Shown: positions 5,493-11,412 of the stretch, piece after piece | How positions within the stretch are numbered: position 1 is the first letter of the stretch | Layout: every line of letters begins with the position of its first letter | Assembly (NCBI GenBank): GCA_945901195.1 | Contig: CAMDKB010000111.1 | Span: 1-11,412, forward strand | Direction of reading: 5' to 3' | DNA: 11,412 nucleotides | From: Rhizobium sp. Q54 | Lineage (GTDB): Bacteria > Pseudomonadota > Alphaproteobacteria > Rhizobiales > Beijerinckiaceae | Position numbers and translations under genes: made by a program | The notes under the pieces: model-generated | The model's input: only the letters and a program-made list of their open reading frames with translations | Told to the model about the DNA's origin: nothing | Databases searched by the model: none

Positions 5493-7268
5493 ATGAGCTT
5501 CAAGGCGCCGGTCAACGACATCCTTTTCACGATGAACCATGCTGCGGGCATGCAGCAAGGCATTGCGCGTGGCATCTATGCCGATCTGGCCGATGGAGGC
5601 GCCGCCGCCGTGCTCGATCAGGCCGCCAGATTCGCAGAGGACATCCTCGCCCCCAATTTGCGCAACGGCGACCTGCATCCGCCCCTCCTCAGCGATGGTG
5701 TGGTTACGACATCGCCGGGATGGAAAGAGGCTTACGCGCGCTGGATCGAAGGGGGCTGGGCGGGCCTCACCGCGCCATCGGAGGAAGGTGGCATGGGCCT
5801 GCCTATGCTGTTGAACACCGGCTGTTTCGACATGTGGAACGCGGCCAACATGGCGTTCATGCTGTGCCCCATCCTGTCATGTGGCGCCATTGACGCGTTG
5901 GAAAAACACGCCACGCCTGAGTTGCGCGAAAAATATCTGCCGCTCATCGCCTCAGGCGAATGGAGCGCCACGATGAATCTCACCGAGCCGCAGGCAGGTT
6001 CGGATCTGGCCGGCATGCGCACGAAAGCCGAGCGCAACGGCGACGGCACATACAAGATTTCCGGCCAGAAGATTTTCATCTCCTATGGCGAACACGACAT
6101 GACCGATAACATCGTGCACCTCGTGCTGGCGCGCCTTCCCGATGCGCCAGCGGGCACGCGCGGCATTTCGCTTTTTCTCGTGCCGAAATTTCTGGTCAAC
6201 GCAGACGGGACCCTTGGTACGCGAAACGATGTTGTGGCAAGCGGCCTCGAACACAAGATGGGCATCCATGGTTCACCGACCTGCACGATGATTTATGGTG
6301 ACAAGGGCGGCGCCACGGGCTGGCTGATCGGCGAGGAAAACCGCGGTCTTGCGTGCATGTTCACGATGATGAATTCGGCCCGGCTCGCAACCGCGATGCA
6401 GGGCGTGTCAGTTGCCGAACGGGCGACCCAGCAGGCCTTGCAATGGGCGCGCGAACGCAAACAGGGCAAGCCGCCCGGCTGGACAGGGGAGGGGCCAGCG
6501 CCGATCGCCGAACATGCCGATGTCAGGCGCATGCTCATGACGATGAAGGCGATGACCGCTGCAGCGCGCGCGATCTGCTACATGACGGCAGGTTCGATTG
6601 ATCTATCCCGCCGGGAAGCCTCTGAAGCTGCGCGCAATGAGGCTGCAGAGCGCACCGCGTTGCTGACTCCGCTCTCAAAAGCCTTCGCGACTGACATCGG
6701 CAACGAAGTCGCTTCGCTTGGCGTGCAGGTGCACGGCGGCATGGGGTACATGGAGGAAACCGGCGCAGCGCAGCTGTTTCGTGATATTCGCATCGCGGCC
6801 ATATATGAGGGCACAAACGGCATTCATGCCATCGATCTCGTGACACGCAAGATCGGATCGGCGGGCGGCGAAGTCGTCAAGCGTGAGATCGCCGATATGC
6901 GCGCGACCATCGACAAGGTGCGCGCGACCAATGCGCCGGAGTTTGGCCAGATGGGCGCGCGGCTTGCTGAAGCTGTCGACAGTTTTGAAACGGCAACGCA
7001 CTATCTGCAAAACATCATAGCAAGCGCGTCCAATGATGCGCTTGCAGGGGCAACGCCCTATCTGCGCCTTTTCGCACTGGCTCGCGGCGGCACGGCGCTT
7101 GCCAATCTGGCTCTCGCTGCGCGTGGCGACGCCGCTCAGGCGCACCAGATCGCAATTGCACGCTTTTTTGCTGATAGTTTGTGTACGGGTGCAAAGGGAT
7201 TGGAAGTCACGGTGACAGAAGGCGCAGCCTCTGTTCACATGGCGCAAACAGCATTGGCGGATGTCTGA
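5493..7268 (+). CDS. Acyl-CoA dehydrogenase, DmdC-like long form
   Basis: This is an FAD enzyme that makes the alpha-beta double bond in an acyl-CoA. At 591 residues it is longer than ordinary acyl-CoA dehydrogenases (about 380) and has the extra N-terminal and C-terminal domains of the DmdC (3-methylmercaptopropionyl-CoA dehydrogenase)-like group. The FAD/substrate motif MNLTEPQAGSDL is at 161-172. The HGGMGYMEETG motif is followed by RDIRIAAIYEGTNGIHA; Glu439 in YEGT is the expected catalytic base. The ATG at 5493 is chosen because GAGGAG lies six bases before it and the protein family begins close to this MSFKAPVNDI; the frame is open further upstream without a good start. The downstream crotonase-fold gene overlaps its stop by one base (TGATG), implying translational coupling. 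The exact acyl chain is unknown; many DmdC-like enzymes have broad short- or medium-chain substrates. Confidence 0.95.
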   Translation: MSFKAPVNDILFTMNHAAGMQQGIARGIYADLADGGAAAVLDQAARFAEDILAPNLRNGDLHPPLLSDGVVTTSPGWKEAYARWIEGGWAGLTAPSEEGGMGLPMLLNTGCFDMWNAANMAFMLCPILSCGAIDALEKHATPELREKYLPLIASGEWSATMNLTEPQAGSDLAGMRTKAERNGDGTYKISGQKIFISYGEHDMTDNIVHLVLARLPDAPAGTRGISLFLVPKFLVNADGTLGTRNDVVASGLEHKMGIHGSPTCTMIYGDKGGATGWLIGEENRGLACMFTMMNSARLATAMQGVSVAERATQQALQWARERKQGKPPGWTGEGPAPIAEHADVRRMLMTMKAMTAAARAICYMTAGSIDLSRREASEAARNEAAERTALLTPLSKAFATDIGNEVASLGVQVHGGMGYMEETGAAQLFRDIRIAAIYEGTNGIHAIDLVTRKIGSAGGEVVKREIADMRATIDKVRATNAPEFGQMGARLAEAVDSFETATHYLQNIIASASNDALAGATPYLRLFALARGGTALANLALAARGDAAQAHQIAIARFFADSLCTGAKGLEVTVTEGAASVHMAQTALADV

Positions 7269-8017
7269 TGAGCGAACATATAAAAACCTCCCGCGAGGGC
7301 GCTGTCCTCAACATCATGCTGGCGCGCGCCGACAAGAAGAACGCCTTGACGGGCGCGATGTATCTATCGCTGATCGAGGCCTTCGAGGACGCTGATGGCG
7401 ACAGCGCCATTCGCGCAATCCTGATTTCAGGCGAGGGCGGAAATTTCACCGCCGGCAATGATATCGGTGATTTTCTCGGCGGCGCGAAATTCGATAATGA
7501 TCTTCCCGCGCTGCGATTTATTCGCCGCCTCACCATTCTTGAAACGCCTTTGATCGCCGCGGTTGCGGGCAATGCCATTGGTGTTGGCACAACCATGCTG
7601 TTCCATTGTGACCTCGTTTACGCGACCGCTGATGCGCGTCTGCAGATGCCGTTCGTCAATCTCGCTCTGGTGCCCGAAGCTGCCTCATCCCTGCTCGTGC
7701 CGCGCCGTGTCGGCCCTCAGAAGGCAGCAGAATTGCTGATGCTCGGCGAGGCCATGGACGGCGTGGAGGCTCACCGTGTCGGCCTCGTCAATGCGGTGGT
7801 GGCACCAGACAGGCTTCTTGCCCACGCCATGGAACGCGCGCAAACATTGGCTTCAAAGCCTCGCAACGCCGTGGCGACTACGCGCCGGCTCATTCGCGGC
7901 AATCCCGATGAATTGCTGGAACGCATCGATCTGGAAGCTCAGGAATTCAACAAGGCGCTGCATTCAGCCGAAGCGCATGAAGTGTTCATGGCGTTTCTCG
8001 CCAAAGGCAAGAAGTAG
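7268..8017 (+). CDS. Enoyl-CoA hydratase/isomerase family protein (isomerase-like active site)
   Basis: This 249-residue protein has the crotonase fold. Oxyanion-hole elements are visible at FTAGNDIGDF (60-69) and GNAIGVGTTM (101-110). Both catalytic glutamates of classical enoyl-CoA hydratase (Glu144 and Glu164 in the rat enzyme) are absent, with Thr109 and Phe129 at those positions. A glutamate is instead present at Glu137 in LVPEAASS, the position used by delta3-delta2-enoyl-CoA isomerases of the PECI/Eci1 type. A double-bond isomerase is therefore more likely than a true hydratase, although other crotonase activities are possible. The ATG at 7268 overlaps the dehydrogenase stop by one base. 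Its substrate is probably a product of the dehydrogenase or an unsaturated acyl-CoA entering the same route. Confidence 0.92.
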   Translation: MSEHIKTSREGAVLNIMLARADKKNALTGAMYLSLIEAFEDADGDSAIRAILISGEGGNFTAGNDIGDFLGGAKFDNDLPALRFIRRLTILETPLIAAVAGNAIGVGTTMLFHCDLVYATADARLQMPFVNLALVPEAASSLLVPRRVGPQKAAELLMLGEAMDGVEAHRVGLVNAVVAPDRLLAHAMERAQTLASKPRNAVATTRRLIRGNPDELLERIDLEAQEFNKALHSAEAHEVFMAFLAKGKK

Positions 8018-8033
8018 CTTCACGTTGATGTTT

Positions 8034-8123
8034 GTCACCCCGGACGCTGAACGCGATCCGGGCCCTGTGCAGATAAAACAATGATATGGTCTCGCATAAA
8101 TGCTTCGCATTTTGCGGGATGAC
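8034..8123. repeat. Palindromic intergenic element (REP/RIME-like)
   Basis: The gap between the crotonase and SDR genes is bounded by near-perfect inverted ends, GTCACCCCG (8034-8042) and CGGGATGAC (8115-8123), which match at 8 of 9 bases. Inside are two hairpins: CCCGGA/TCCGGG (8039-8044, 8057-8062), and AAATGC/GCATTT (8098-8103, 8107-8112), the latter extendable to CGCA/TGCG with one bulged T. GTCAYCCCGG-type ends with inner hairpins are typical of short mosaic repeats scattered between genes in Rhizobiales genomes. It may shape mRNA stability between the two genes. Copy number elsewhere cannot be seen here. Confidence 0.5.
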
Positions 8124-8144
8124 ACAAAAAAACGGGAGCACCCA

Positions 8145-9011
8145 ATGTCCACACTCGCAGGCAAAACCCTCTTCATAACAGGCGCCTCGCGCGGCATTGG
8201 TCTCGCCATTGCCCTGCGCGCCGCGCGCGACGGAGCGAATATCGCGATAGCGGCCAAGACCACTGAGCCGCATCCCAAATTGCCGGGCACTATCTATTCA
8301 GCAGCAGAGGAGATCGAAAAGGCCGGTGGCAAGGCGTTGCCGCTTGTCGTTGACGTGCGCGATGAAGACAATGTACGCACAGCCCTGGAACAGACCGCCC
8401 AGCATTTCGGCTCGCTCGATATCGTCGTCAATAACGCCAGCGCCATCTCGCTCACCAACTCGCAGGCGACCGACATGAAGCGCTTTGATCTTATGCATCA
8501 GATCAATTCGCGCGGCACGTTCATGGTGTCGAAATTCGCCGTGCCGTTCCTGGCGAACGCGGAAAATCCGCATATCCTCATGCTGTCGCCGCCTCTGGAC
8601 ATGAAGGAAAAATGGTTCTCCGGCCACACCCCTTATTCCATGGCGAAGTTCGGCATGTCCCTTGTCGTGCTCGGGCTCGCTGGCGAATTGCGCAGCAAGG
8701 GCATAGCCGTCAACGCCCTGTGGCCGCGCACGACAATTGCCACTTCAGCCGTAAAAAACCTGCTGGGCGGCGACATGATCATGCAGGCCTCGCGCACGCC
8801 GCAAATTATTGCTGATGCGGCGCATATGATATTCTGCAAGCAAGCCAAAAGCCTAACTGGCCAGTTCCTGATCGACGATACATTCATGTGGGAAAATGGC
8901 GTGCGTGAGTTCGATCACTATCGCGCCGATCCAACGGTCGATCTGATGCAGGACTTTTTCGTTCCGTCCGAGTCAGTATCGCCCGTCAATCTAAAGCGCG
9001 TGCCGGTCTGA
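8145..9011 (+). CDS. HSDL2-like short-chain dehydrogenase/reductase
   Basis: This 288-residue SDR closely resembles the hydroxysteroid dehydrogenase-like 2 group. TGASRGIG (12-19) binds the cofactor. NNAS (96-99) replaces NNAG. The active site includes Asn121, Ser148 in LSPPLDM, Tyr164 and Lys168 in PYSMAKFGMS. The KTTEPHPKLPGTIYSAAEEI segment (39-58) and NALWPRTTIAT (190-200) are signatures of this subgroup rather than of generic SDRs. Its bacterial members are often linked to fatty-acid or acyl-CoA genes, and it probably oxidises a hydroxyacyl or related alcohol here, but no substrate is established. The ATG at 8145 has a GGGAG ribosome site 6 bases away. It is the third gene of the acyl-CoA block, separated by 127 bases that hold a palindromic repeat. 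It ends 16 bases before the convergent gene at 9028. Confidence 0.92.
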   Translation: MSTLAGKTLFITGASRGIGLAIALRAARDGANIAIAAKTTEPHPKLPGTIYSAAEEIEKAGGKALPLVVDVRDEDNVRTALEQTAQHFGSLDIVVNNASAISLTNSQATDMKRFDLMHQINSRGTFMVSKFAVPFLANAENPHILMLSPPLDMKEKWFSGHTPYSMAKFGMSLVVLGLAGELRSKGIAVNALWPRTTIATSAVKNLLGGDMIMQASRTPQIIADAAHMIFCKQAKSLTGQFLIDDTFMWENGVREFDHYRADPTVDLMQDFFVPSESVSPVNLKRVPV

Positions 9012-9027
9012 TATCATCGCATAGAGT

Positions 9028-9651
9028 TCAGTCGTCATCGTCCGACGGGCCGGGGAAGAGCGGCTTGTTGTAAAAATCCTCAAGATCCTTGATGGCCCTG
9101 ATGCGTACGGCGAGCAACCTGTCCGCGCGGGCTTGCGCGTTCTTCTGCATGCCGGAGACGCCGTTGTTGACGATATCAACCGCCTTTTCCAAGGTTTCGC
9201 GCAACGAAGCGCCGCCTTTTTCACAGATGGCGGCAAGGCCGGCGGGGTCCGTGTCGGTTTTGCTACGCAGATGACGGCGGATCTGCACAACGACGCCAGT
9301 GGCCTGCCCGTCAAGTTCGGCCACCACACTATCGAAGGCAGCCCGGAACGCGACATCCAGCTGATCATAGACTTCAAGCGCCGATGAACGACCGGGCAGG
9401 GGCGATTTCGAAAAATACTCGCGGTAACTGGTTGGGCGCCAGGCGAGCAGATCGTCGATCAACTCGGGCATGGATGGGAATTGTTCCACCAACATAACCA
9501 CTTCGTTGAAAAGGTTCAAATAATCGTTCGTAAGACCTGACGCCGGGTTGACGAGATTGCGTGCACGCTGCTCCACTTCGGCAGCGGCAGTATGCGTTTC
9601 ATTCTTGAGCGCCTCGATACGCAGCGCTTGGGTATGACGATTGAACTGCAT
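9028..9651 (-). CDS. Hypothetical helical protein with acidic C-terminus
   Basis: I do not recognise this 207-residue protein. It is predicted mostly alpha-helical from its spacing of charged and hydrophobic residues. A polar first helix (residues 5-32) is followed by a region rich in Leu/Val/Phe (41-70, with LFNEVVMLVEQFP), a WRPTSYREYF segment (71-80), further amphipathic helices, and an acidic tail PGPSDDDD. No signal peptide or membrane segment is seen. The start is ATG 9649-9651; the frame is open far upstream, but there it runs antisense to the SRAP gene and has non-protein-like composition. It is divergent from SRAP and convergent with the SDR. The intergenic region shared with SRAP is 117 bases and carries two 12-base palindromes. 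No function is proposed. Confidence 0.75.
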   Translation of the reverse strand: MQFNRHTQALRIEALKNETHTAAAEVEQRARNLVNPASGLTNDYLNLFNEVVMLVEQFPSMPELIDDLLAWRPTSYREYFSKSPLPGRSSALEVYDQLDVAFRAAFDSVVAELDGQATGVVVQIRRHLRSKTDTDPAGLAAICEKGGASLRETLEKAVDIVNNGVSGMQKNAQARADRLLAVRIRAIKDLEDFYNKPLFPGPSDDDD

Positions 9652-9669
9652 GGTTTCGGCTTCATGAGT

Positions 9670-9681
9670 GAGAATATTCTC
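9670..9681. promoter_or_regulatory. 12-base perfect palindrome upstream of the 9028-9651 gene
   Basis: GAGAATATTCTC is self-complementary and lies 19 bases upstream of the minus-strand start at 9651, where it could cover that gene's leader or promoter. It does not match the GTTC-N7-GTTC pattern of alphaproteobacterial LexA boxes. Confidence 0.3.
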
Positions 9682-9718
9682 GAATATCCTAGCTAATGGA
9701 GGATAACAAAGGGTTGCC

Positions 9719-9730
9719 AAAACGCGTTTT
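9719..9730. promoter_or_regulatory. 12-base perfect palindrome upstream of the SRAP gene
   Basis: AAAACGCGTTTT lies 39-50 bases before the SRAP ATG, in the divergent intergenic region. Its position suits an operator for either gene. No known regulator motif is recognised. Confidence 0.3.
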
Positions 9731-9768
9731 CTGCGAATTTGTCTTAAAATCCGTTGGAGTAAGTTGGC

Positions 9769-10611
9769 ATGTGTGGAAGATTTGCGATCACGCTTCCCCC
9801 AGAGGCAGTGCGAAGTTTTTTTGCTTACGTGGAACAGCCAAACTTCCCGCCCCGCTATAACATTGCGCCCACTCAGCCGGTGCCGGTGATCAGAATGGAG
9901 CGCAATGAGGCAGGCGAGAAACACCGCCATTTCGTGCTGGTCCGCTGGGGCTTTCTTCCATCCTTTGTTAAGGATCCCAAGGATTTTCCCCTCATCATCA
10001 ACGCACGCAGCGAAACAATCCTCGAAAAGCCAAGCTTCCGGAATGCCATCAAGCGCCGCCGCTGTATCTTTATCGCCGACGCCTTTTACGAATGGCAGCG
10101 CGATACAACAGGCAAGGGGAAGAACAAGCGCCTCTCGATCCCCTTCCTCATCCGCCGCGGCGACGGCGATCCCATGGCGTTCGCTGGTCTTTGGGAAACC
10201 TGGAGCGGACCCAATGGCGAAGAGCAGGACACCGCCTGCATCGTCACAACAGACGCCAATGGCGCCATGTCCGGCATCCACGACCGCATGCCGGTGATCC
10301 TTGAGCGGGAGAACTTCGATCTGTGGCTTGATAATATGGACACCGAACTTGCCGACGCCGCAGCGTTGATGCGGCCGGCTGCGGACGATGTGCTGGAAGT
10401 GTTCGAGATCTGCGATGCCGTGAACAGGGTCGCCAACGATGGGCCGGAGGTGCAAAGGCCGGTGGGGCGGCCGGCGAATGGGGGGCAGCCTCGGAAGGTC
10501 GGCGCCCAATGGCAGGCAACAGTTCGGGATCTGTTTGCAGAAAGGCCAGACTTGAAGCCAAGCGTCGACGATTTTATCGCGGATCGCGGGAAAGAAGCGC
10601 ACCGCGAATAG
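9769..10611 (+). CDS. yedK: SOS response-associated peptidase family protein (SRAP, YedK/HMCES-like)
   Basis: SRAP proteins seal abasic sites in single-stranded DNA by forming a thiazolidine crosslink through their N-terminal cysteine. This 280-residue protein starts MCGRFA, so Cys2 becomes the reactive N-terminus after Met removal. YNIAPT (30-35), INARSET (77-83; Asn78), FYEW (106-109; Glu108) and HDRMP (171-175; His171) match the conserved active-site residues of E. coli YedK (Cys2, Asn75, Glu105, His160). The C-terminus after about residue 215 is extended and rich in Pro/Gly/Arg (PVGRPANGGQPRK) compared with the E. coli protein, which has about 220 residues. GGAG lies 9 bases before the ATG. 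The protein acts in the cytosol on DNA. No clear LexA box is visible upstream, so SOS control is not shown. Confidence 0.95.
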   Translation: MCGRFAITLPPEAVRSFFAYVEQPNFPPRYNIAPTQPVPVIRMERNEAGEKHRHFVLVRWGFLPSFVKDPKDFPLIINARSETILEKPSFRNAIKRRRCIFIADAFYEWQRDTTGKGKNKRLSIPFLIRRGDGDPMAFAGLWETWSGPNGEEQDTACIVTTDANGAMSGIHDRMPVILERENFDLWLDNMDTELADAAALMRPAADDVLEVFEICDAVNRVANDGPEVQRPVGRPANGGQPRKVGAQWQATVRDLFAERPDLKPSVDDFIADRGKEAHRE

Positions 10612-10645
10612 GGAGGAAATTGATAGGCAAATCATTGCTAATGTT

Positions 10646-10662
10646 TAACGATACTATCGTTA
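10646..10662. promoter_or_regulatory. Palindromic operator of the higBA locus
   Basis: TAACGATA (10646-10653) and TATCGTTA (10655-10662) are perfect inverted repeats separated by one base, 20 bases before the higB ATG. HigA antitoxins generally repress their own operon by binding such short palindromes with their helix-turn-helix domain. The location directly before higB makes this the likely autoregulatory site. Confidence 0.7.
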
Positions 10663-10681
10663 CGCGATATCTTCATGTTCA

Positions 10682-10962
10682 ATGATAATTTCATTCGGAA
10701 ACGATGCGGCCCTCGCCGCCTGGGAGCGCCGTTTTCTCAAGGGGTACCCTGTAGAGGTGCTGAAGATTGCCAACAAGAAGCTTTTGCAATGCAAAACGCG
10801 CACCTTTTGAACGACCTTCGTGCACCGCCCGGGAACAGGCTTGAGCCTTTGACCGGAGATCGCAAAGGCCAACATTCTATCAGCATCAACGACCAATGGC
10901 GTATTTGCTTTAGCTGGCATGAGGGAGACGCACATAATGTCGAAATCGTCGACTATCATTAA
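10682..10962 (+). pseudogene. higB: higB toxin (RelE/ParE superfamily), frameshifted
   Basis: HigB toxins are ribosome-dependent mRNA endonucleases. Here the reading frame is split. From ATG 10682 the N-terminus reads MIISFGNDAALAAWERRF and continues to NKKLLQ (36 residues), then leaves frame and stops at 10808-10810. The C-terminus continues in the -1 frame from ATG 10789: QNAHLLNDLRAPPGNRLE, then GDRKGQHSISINDQWRICF and EIVDYH, all typical of HigB, ending with TAA 10960-10962. Restoring one A in CAATG (10787-10791), giving CAAATG, would produce a single protein of about 93 residues, the normal HigB length. No recognised slippery heptamer lies at the junction. The gene is therefore a fresh pseudogene or contains a sequencing error. 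The PPGNRLE, INDQWRI and EIVDYH segments lie wholly in the second piece. higA begins inside its 3' end. Confidence 0.82.
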
Positions 10963-11281
10963 ACCGGCAAAAACTTCGCCGGATTTTTCTCCCGCACACC
11001 CAGGCGATGTGCTTCTGGAAGATTTCCTGAAGCCACTTGAATTGACCCAATATGCCCTCGCCAAAGCTTTGGGCGTAGCCCAGTTACGCATCAGCGAAAT
11101 TTGCCGTGGTAAGCGCGCCGTCAGCGCAGATACTGCATTGCGATTGTCGCGGTATTTCGGAACGACGCCGGAATTCTGGCTTGGAATGCAGGCAAGTTAC
11201 GACCTGGCCATAGCGCGCGCTGAAGTGGGCGACAAGATGGAGGAAGCAGTGACGCCTATCCCGCATTATGCATCGCAATGA
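10937..11281 (+). CDS. higA: HigA family addiction-module antitoxin (XRE-type HTH)
   Basis: The antitoxin of the HigBA type II system is 114 residues long and intact. It carries HPGDVLLEDFLKPLEL (21-36), then a helix-turn-helix with LTQYALAKALGV (36-47) and RISEICRGKRAVS (51-63), followed by DTALRLSRYFGTTPEFWLGMQ (65-85), the family's core. The N-terminus is about 15 residues longer than many HigA proteins (MSKSSTIIKPAKTSPDF precedes HPGD). The ATG at 10937 has GAGGGAG upstream and overlaps the end of higB by 26 bases, the usual toxin-first arrangement with coupled translation. It should bind HigB and repress the operon through the palindrome at 10646-10662. With higB broken, it is an antitoxin without a working partner in this sequence. 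Confidence 0.93.
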   Translation: MSKSSTIIKPAKTSPDFSPAHPGDVLLEDFLKPLELTQYALAKALGVAQLRISEICRGKRAVSADTALRLSRYFGTTPEFWLGMQASYDLAIARAEVGDKMEEAVTPIPHYASQ

Positions 11282-11412
11282 GCTTTTCTGCATTCAATAT
11301 GCTCATTTCACTTGAACCATTTGCATTCCGGCGTGTTCGGAACCACAGTTTTGCGTCACCGGCGATGAGGCCAGTTTTCTGGTTGGAGGGGGCTTGCGGG
11401 TGGACGGGAAGG

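Noticed and set aside
6675..7247. Minus-strand open frame of 190 codons within the acyl-CoA dehydrogenase gene
   Set aside because: Rich in Cys/Arg/His and fully antisense to a well-conserved enzyme.
9012..9027. Bidirectional terminator between the convergent SDR and 9028-9651 genes
   Set aside because: Only 16 bases with no inverted repeat or T-run.
9652..10635. Long minus-strand open frame continuous with the 9028-9651 gene and antisense to SRAP
   Set aside because: The translation is rich in His, Cys and Arg with no protein-like pattern, and the plus strand encodes a complete SRAP protein with all active-site residues. The open antisense frame is a by-product of GC-rich codon use.
10770..10800. 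Programmed -1 ribosomal frameshift in higB
   Set aside because: No X-XXY-YYZ slippery heptamer in the correct frame and no obvious downstream stem-loop; HigB genes are normally uninterrupted.
11282..11412. Partial gene at the right edge
   Set aside because: Short open frames run to the edge on both strands, but none gives a recognisable protein or has a clear ribosome site.
1..11412. CRISPR array, tRNA or rRNA genes
   Set aside because: No regularly spaced repeats with unique spacers, and no cloverleaf-like or rRNA-like segments were seen on reading both strands.

Overview
The window looks like chromosomal DNA of an alphaproteobacterium, probably of the order Rhizobiales (Hyphomicrobiales). 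It is GC-rich with G/C-rich third codon positions. The proteins, namely a Bug-type periplasmic receptor, a DmdC-like acyl-CoA dehydrogenase, an HSDL2-like SDR, an IS630-type transposase and a HigBA pair, are all common in that group. This placement is inferred from protein style only.

Layout, left to right. (1) The left edge cuts off an IS630-type transposase on the minus strand (1-147), so the window starts at an insertion-sequence border. (2) A minus-strand block follows: SDR oxidoreductase (240-1067), an unrecognised protein with a doubtful N-terminus (1190-1822), a two-cupin metal-binding protein (1886-3100) and a secreted Bug/TctC receptor (3122-4180). Transcription runs from the receptor towards the SDR. 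A good sigma-70-like promoter (4279-4307) and a leader with competing inverted repeats lie ahead of the receptor. Receptor and cupin are only 21 bases apart, which suggests uptake and turnover of one organic acid, perhaps aromatic. (3) A Sua5-type threonylcarbamoyl-AMP synthase (4304-5302), a tRNA-modification gene, lies upstream on the same strand. (4) A divergent control region (5303-5492) carries a perfect 24-base AT-rich palindrome on a putative -10 box and a 13-base tandem repeat. (5) A plus-strand acyl-CoA operon follows: acyl-CoA dehydrogenase (5493-7268), a crotonase-fold protein overlapping it by one base (7268-8017), a palindromic intergenic repeat, and an HSDL2-like SDR (8145-9011). 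Together they resemble a beta-oxidation-like module without its CoA ligase or thiolase in view. (6) An unrecognised helical protein (9028-9651, minus) is divergent from an SRAP/YedK abasic-site protein (9769-10611, plus). (7) The right end holds a higBA toxin-antitoxin locus. A perfect 17-base operator-like palindrome precedes a higB broken by a single-base frameshift and an intact higA. The last 131 bases hold no gene I can support.

I see no clearly new multi-gene system. The points most worth checking are the frameshifted toxin with intact antitoxin and operator, the 24-base palindrome controlling the acyl-CoA genes, the crotonase homologue lacking both hydratase glutamates, the receptor-cupin pairing with its leader, and a second possible frameshift in the 1190-1822 gene.
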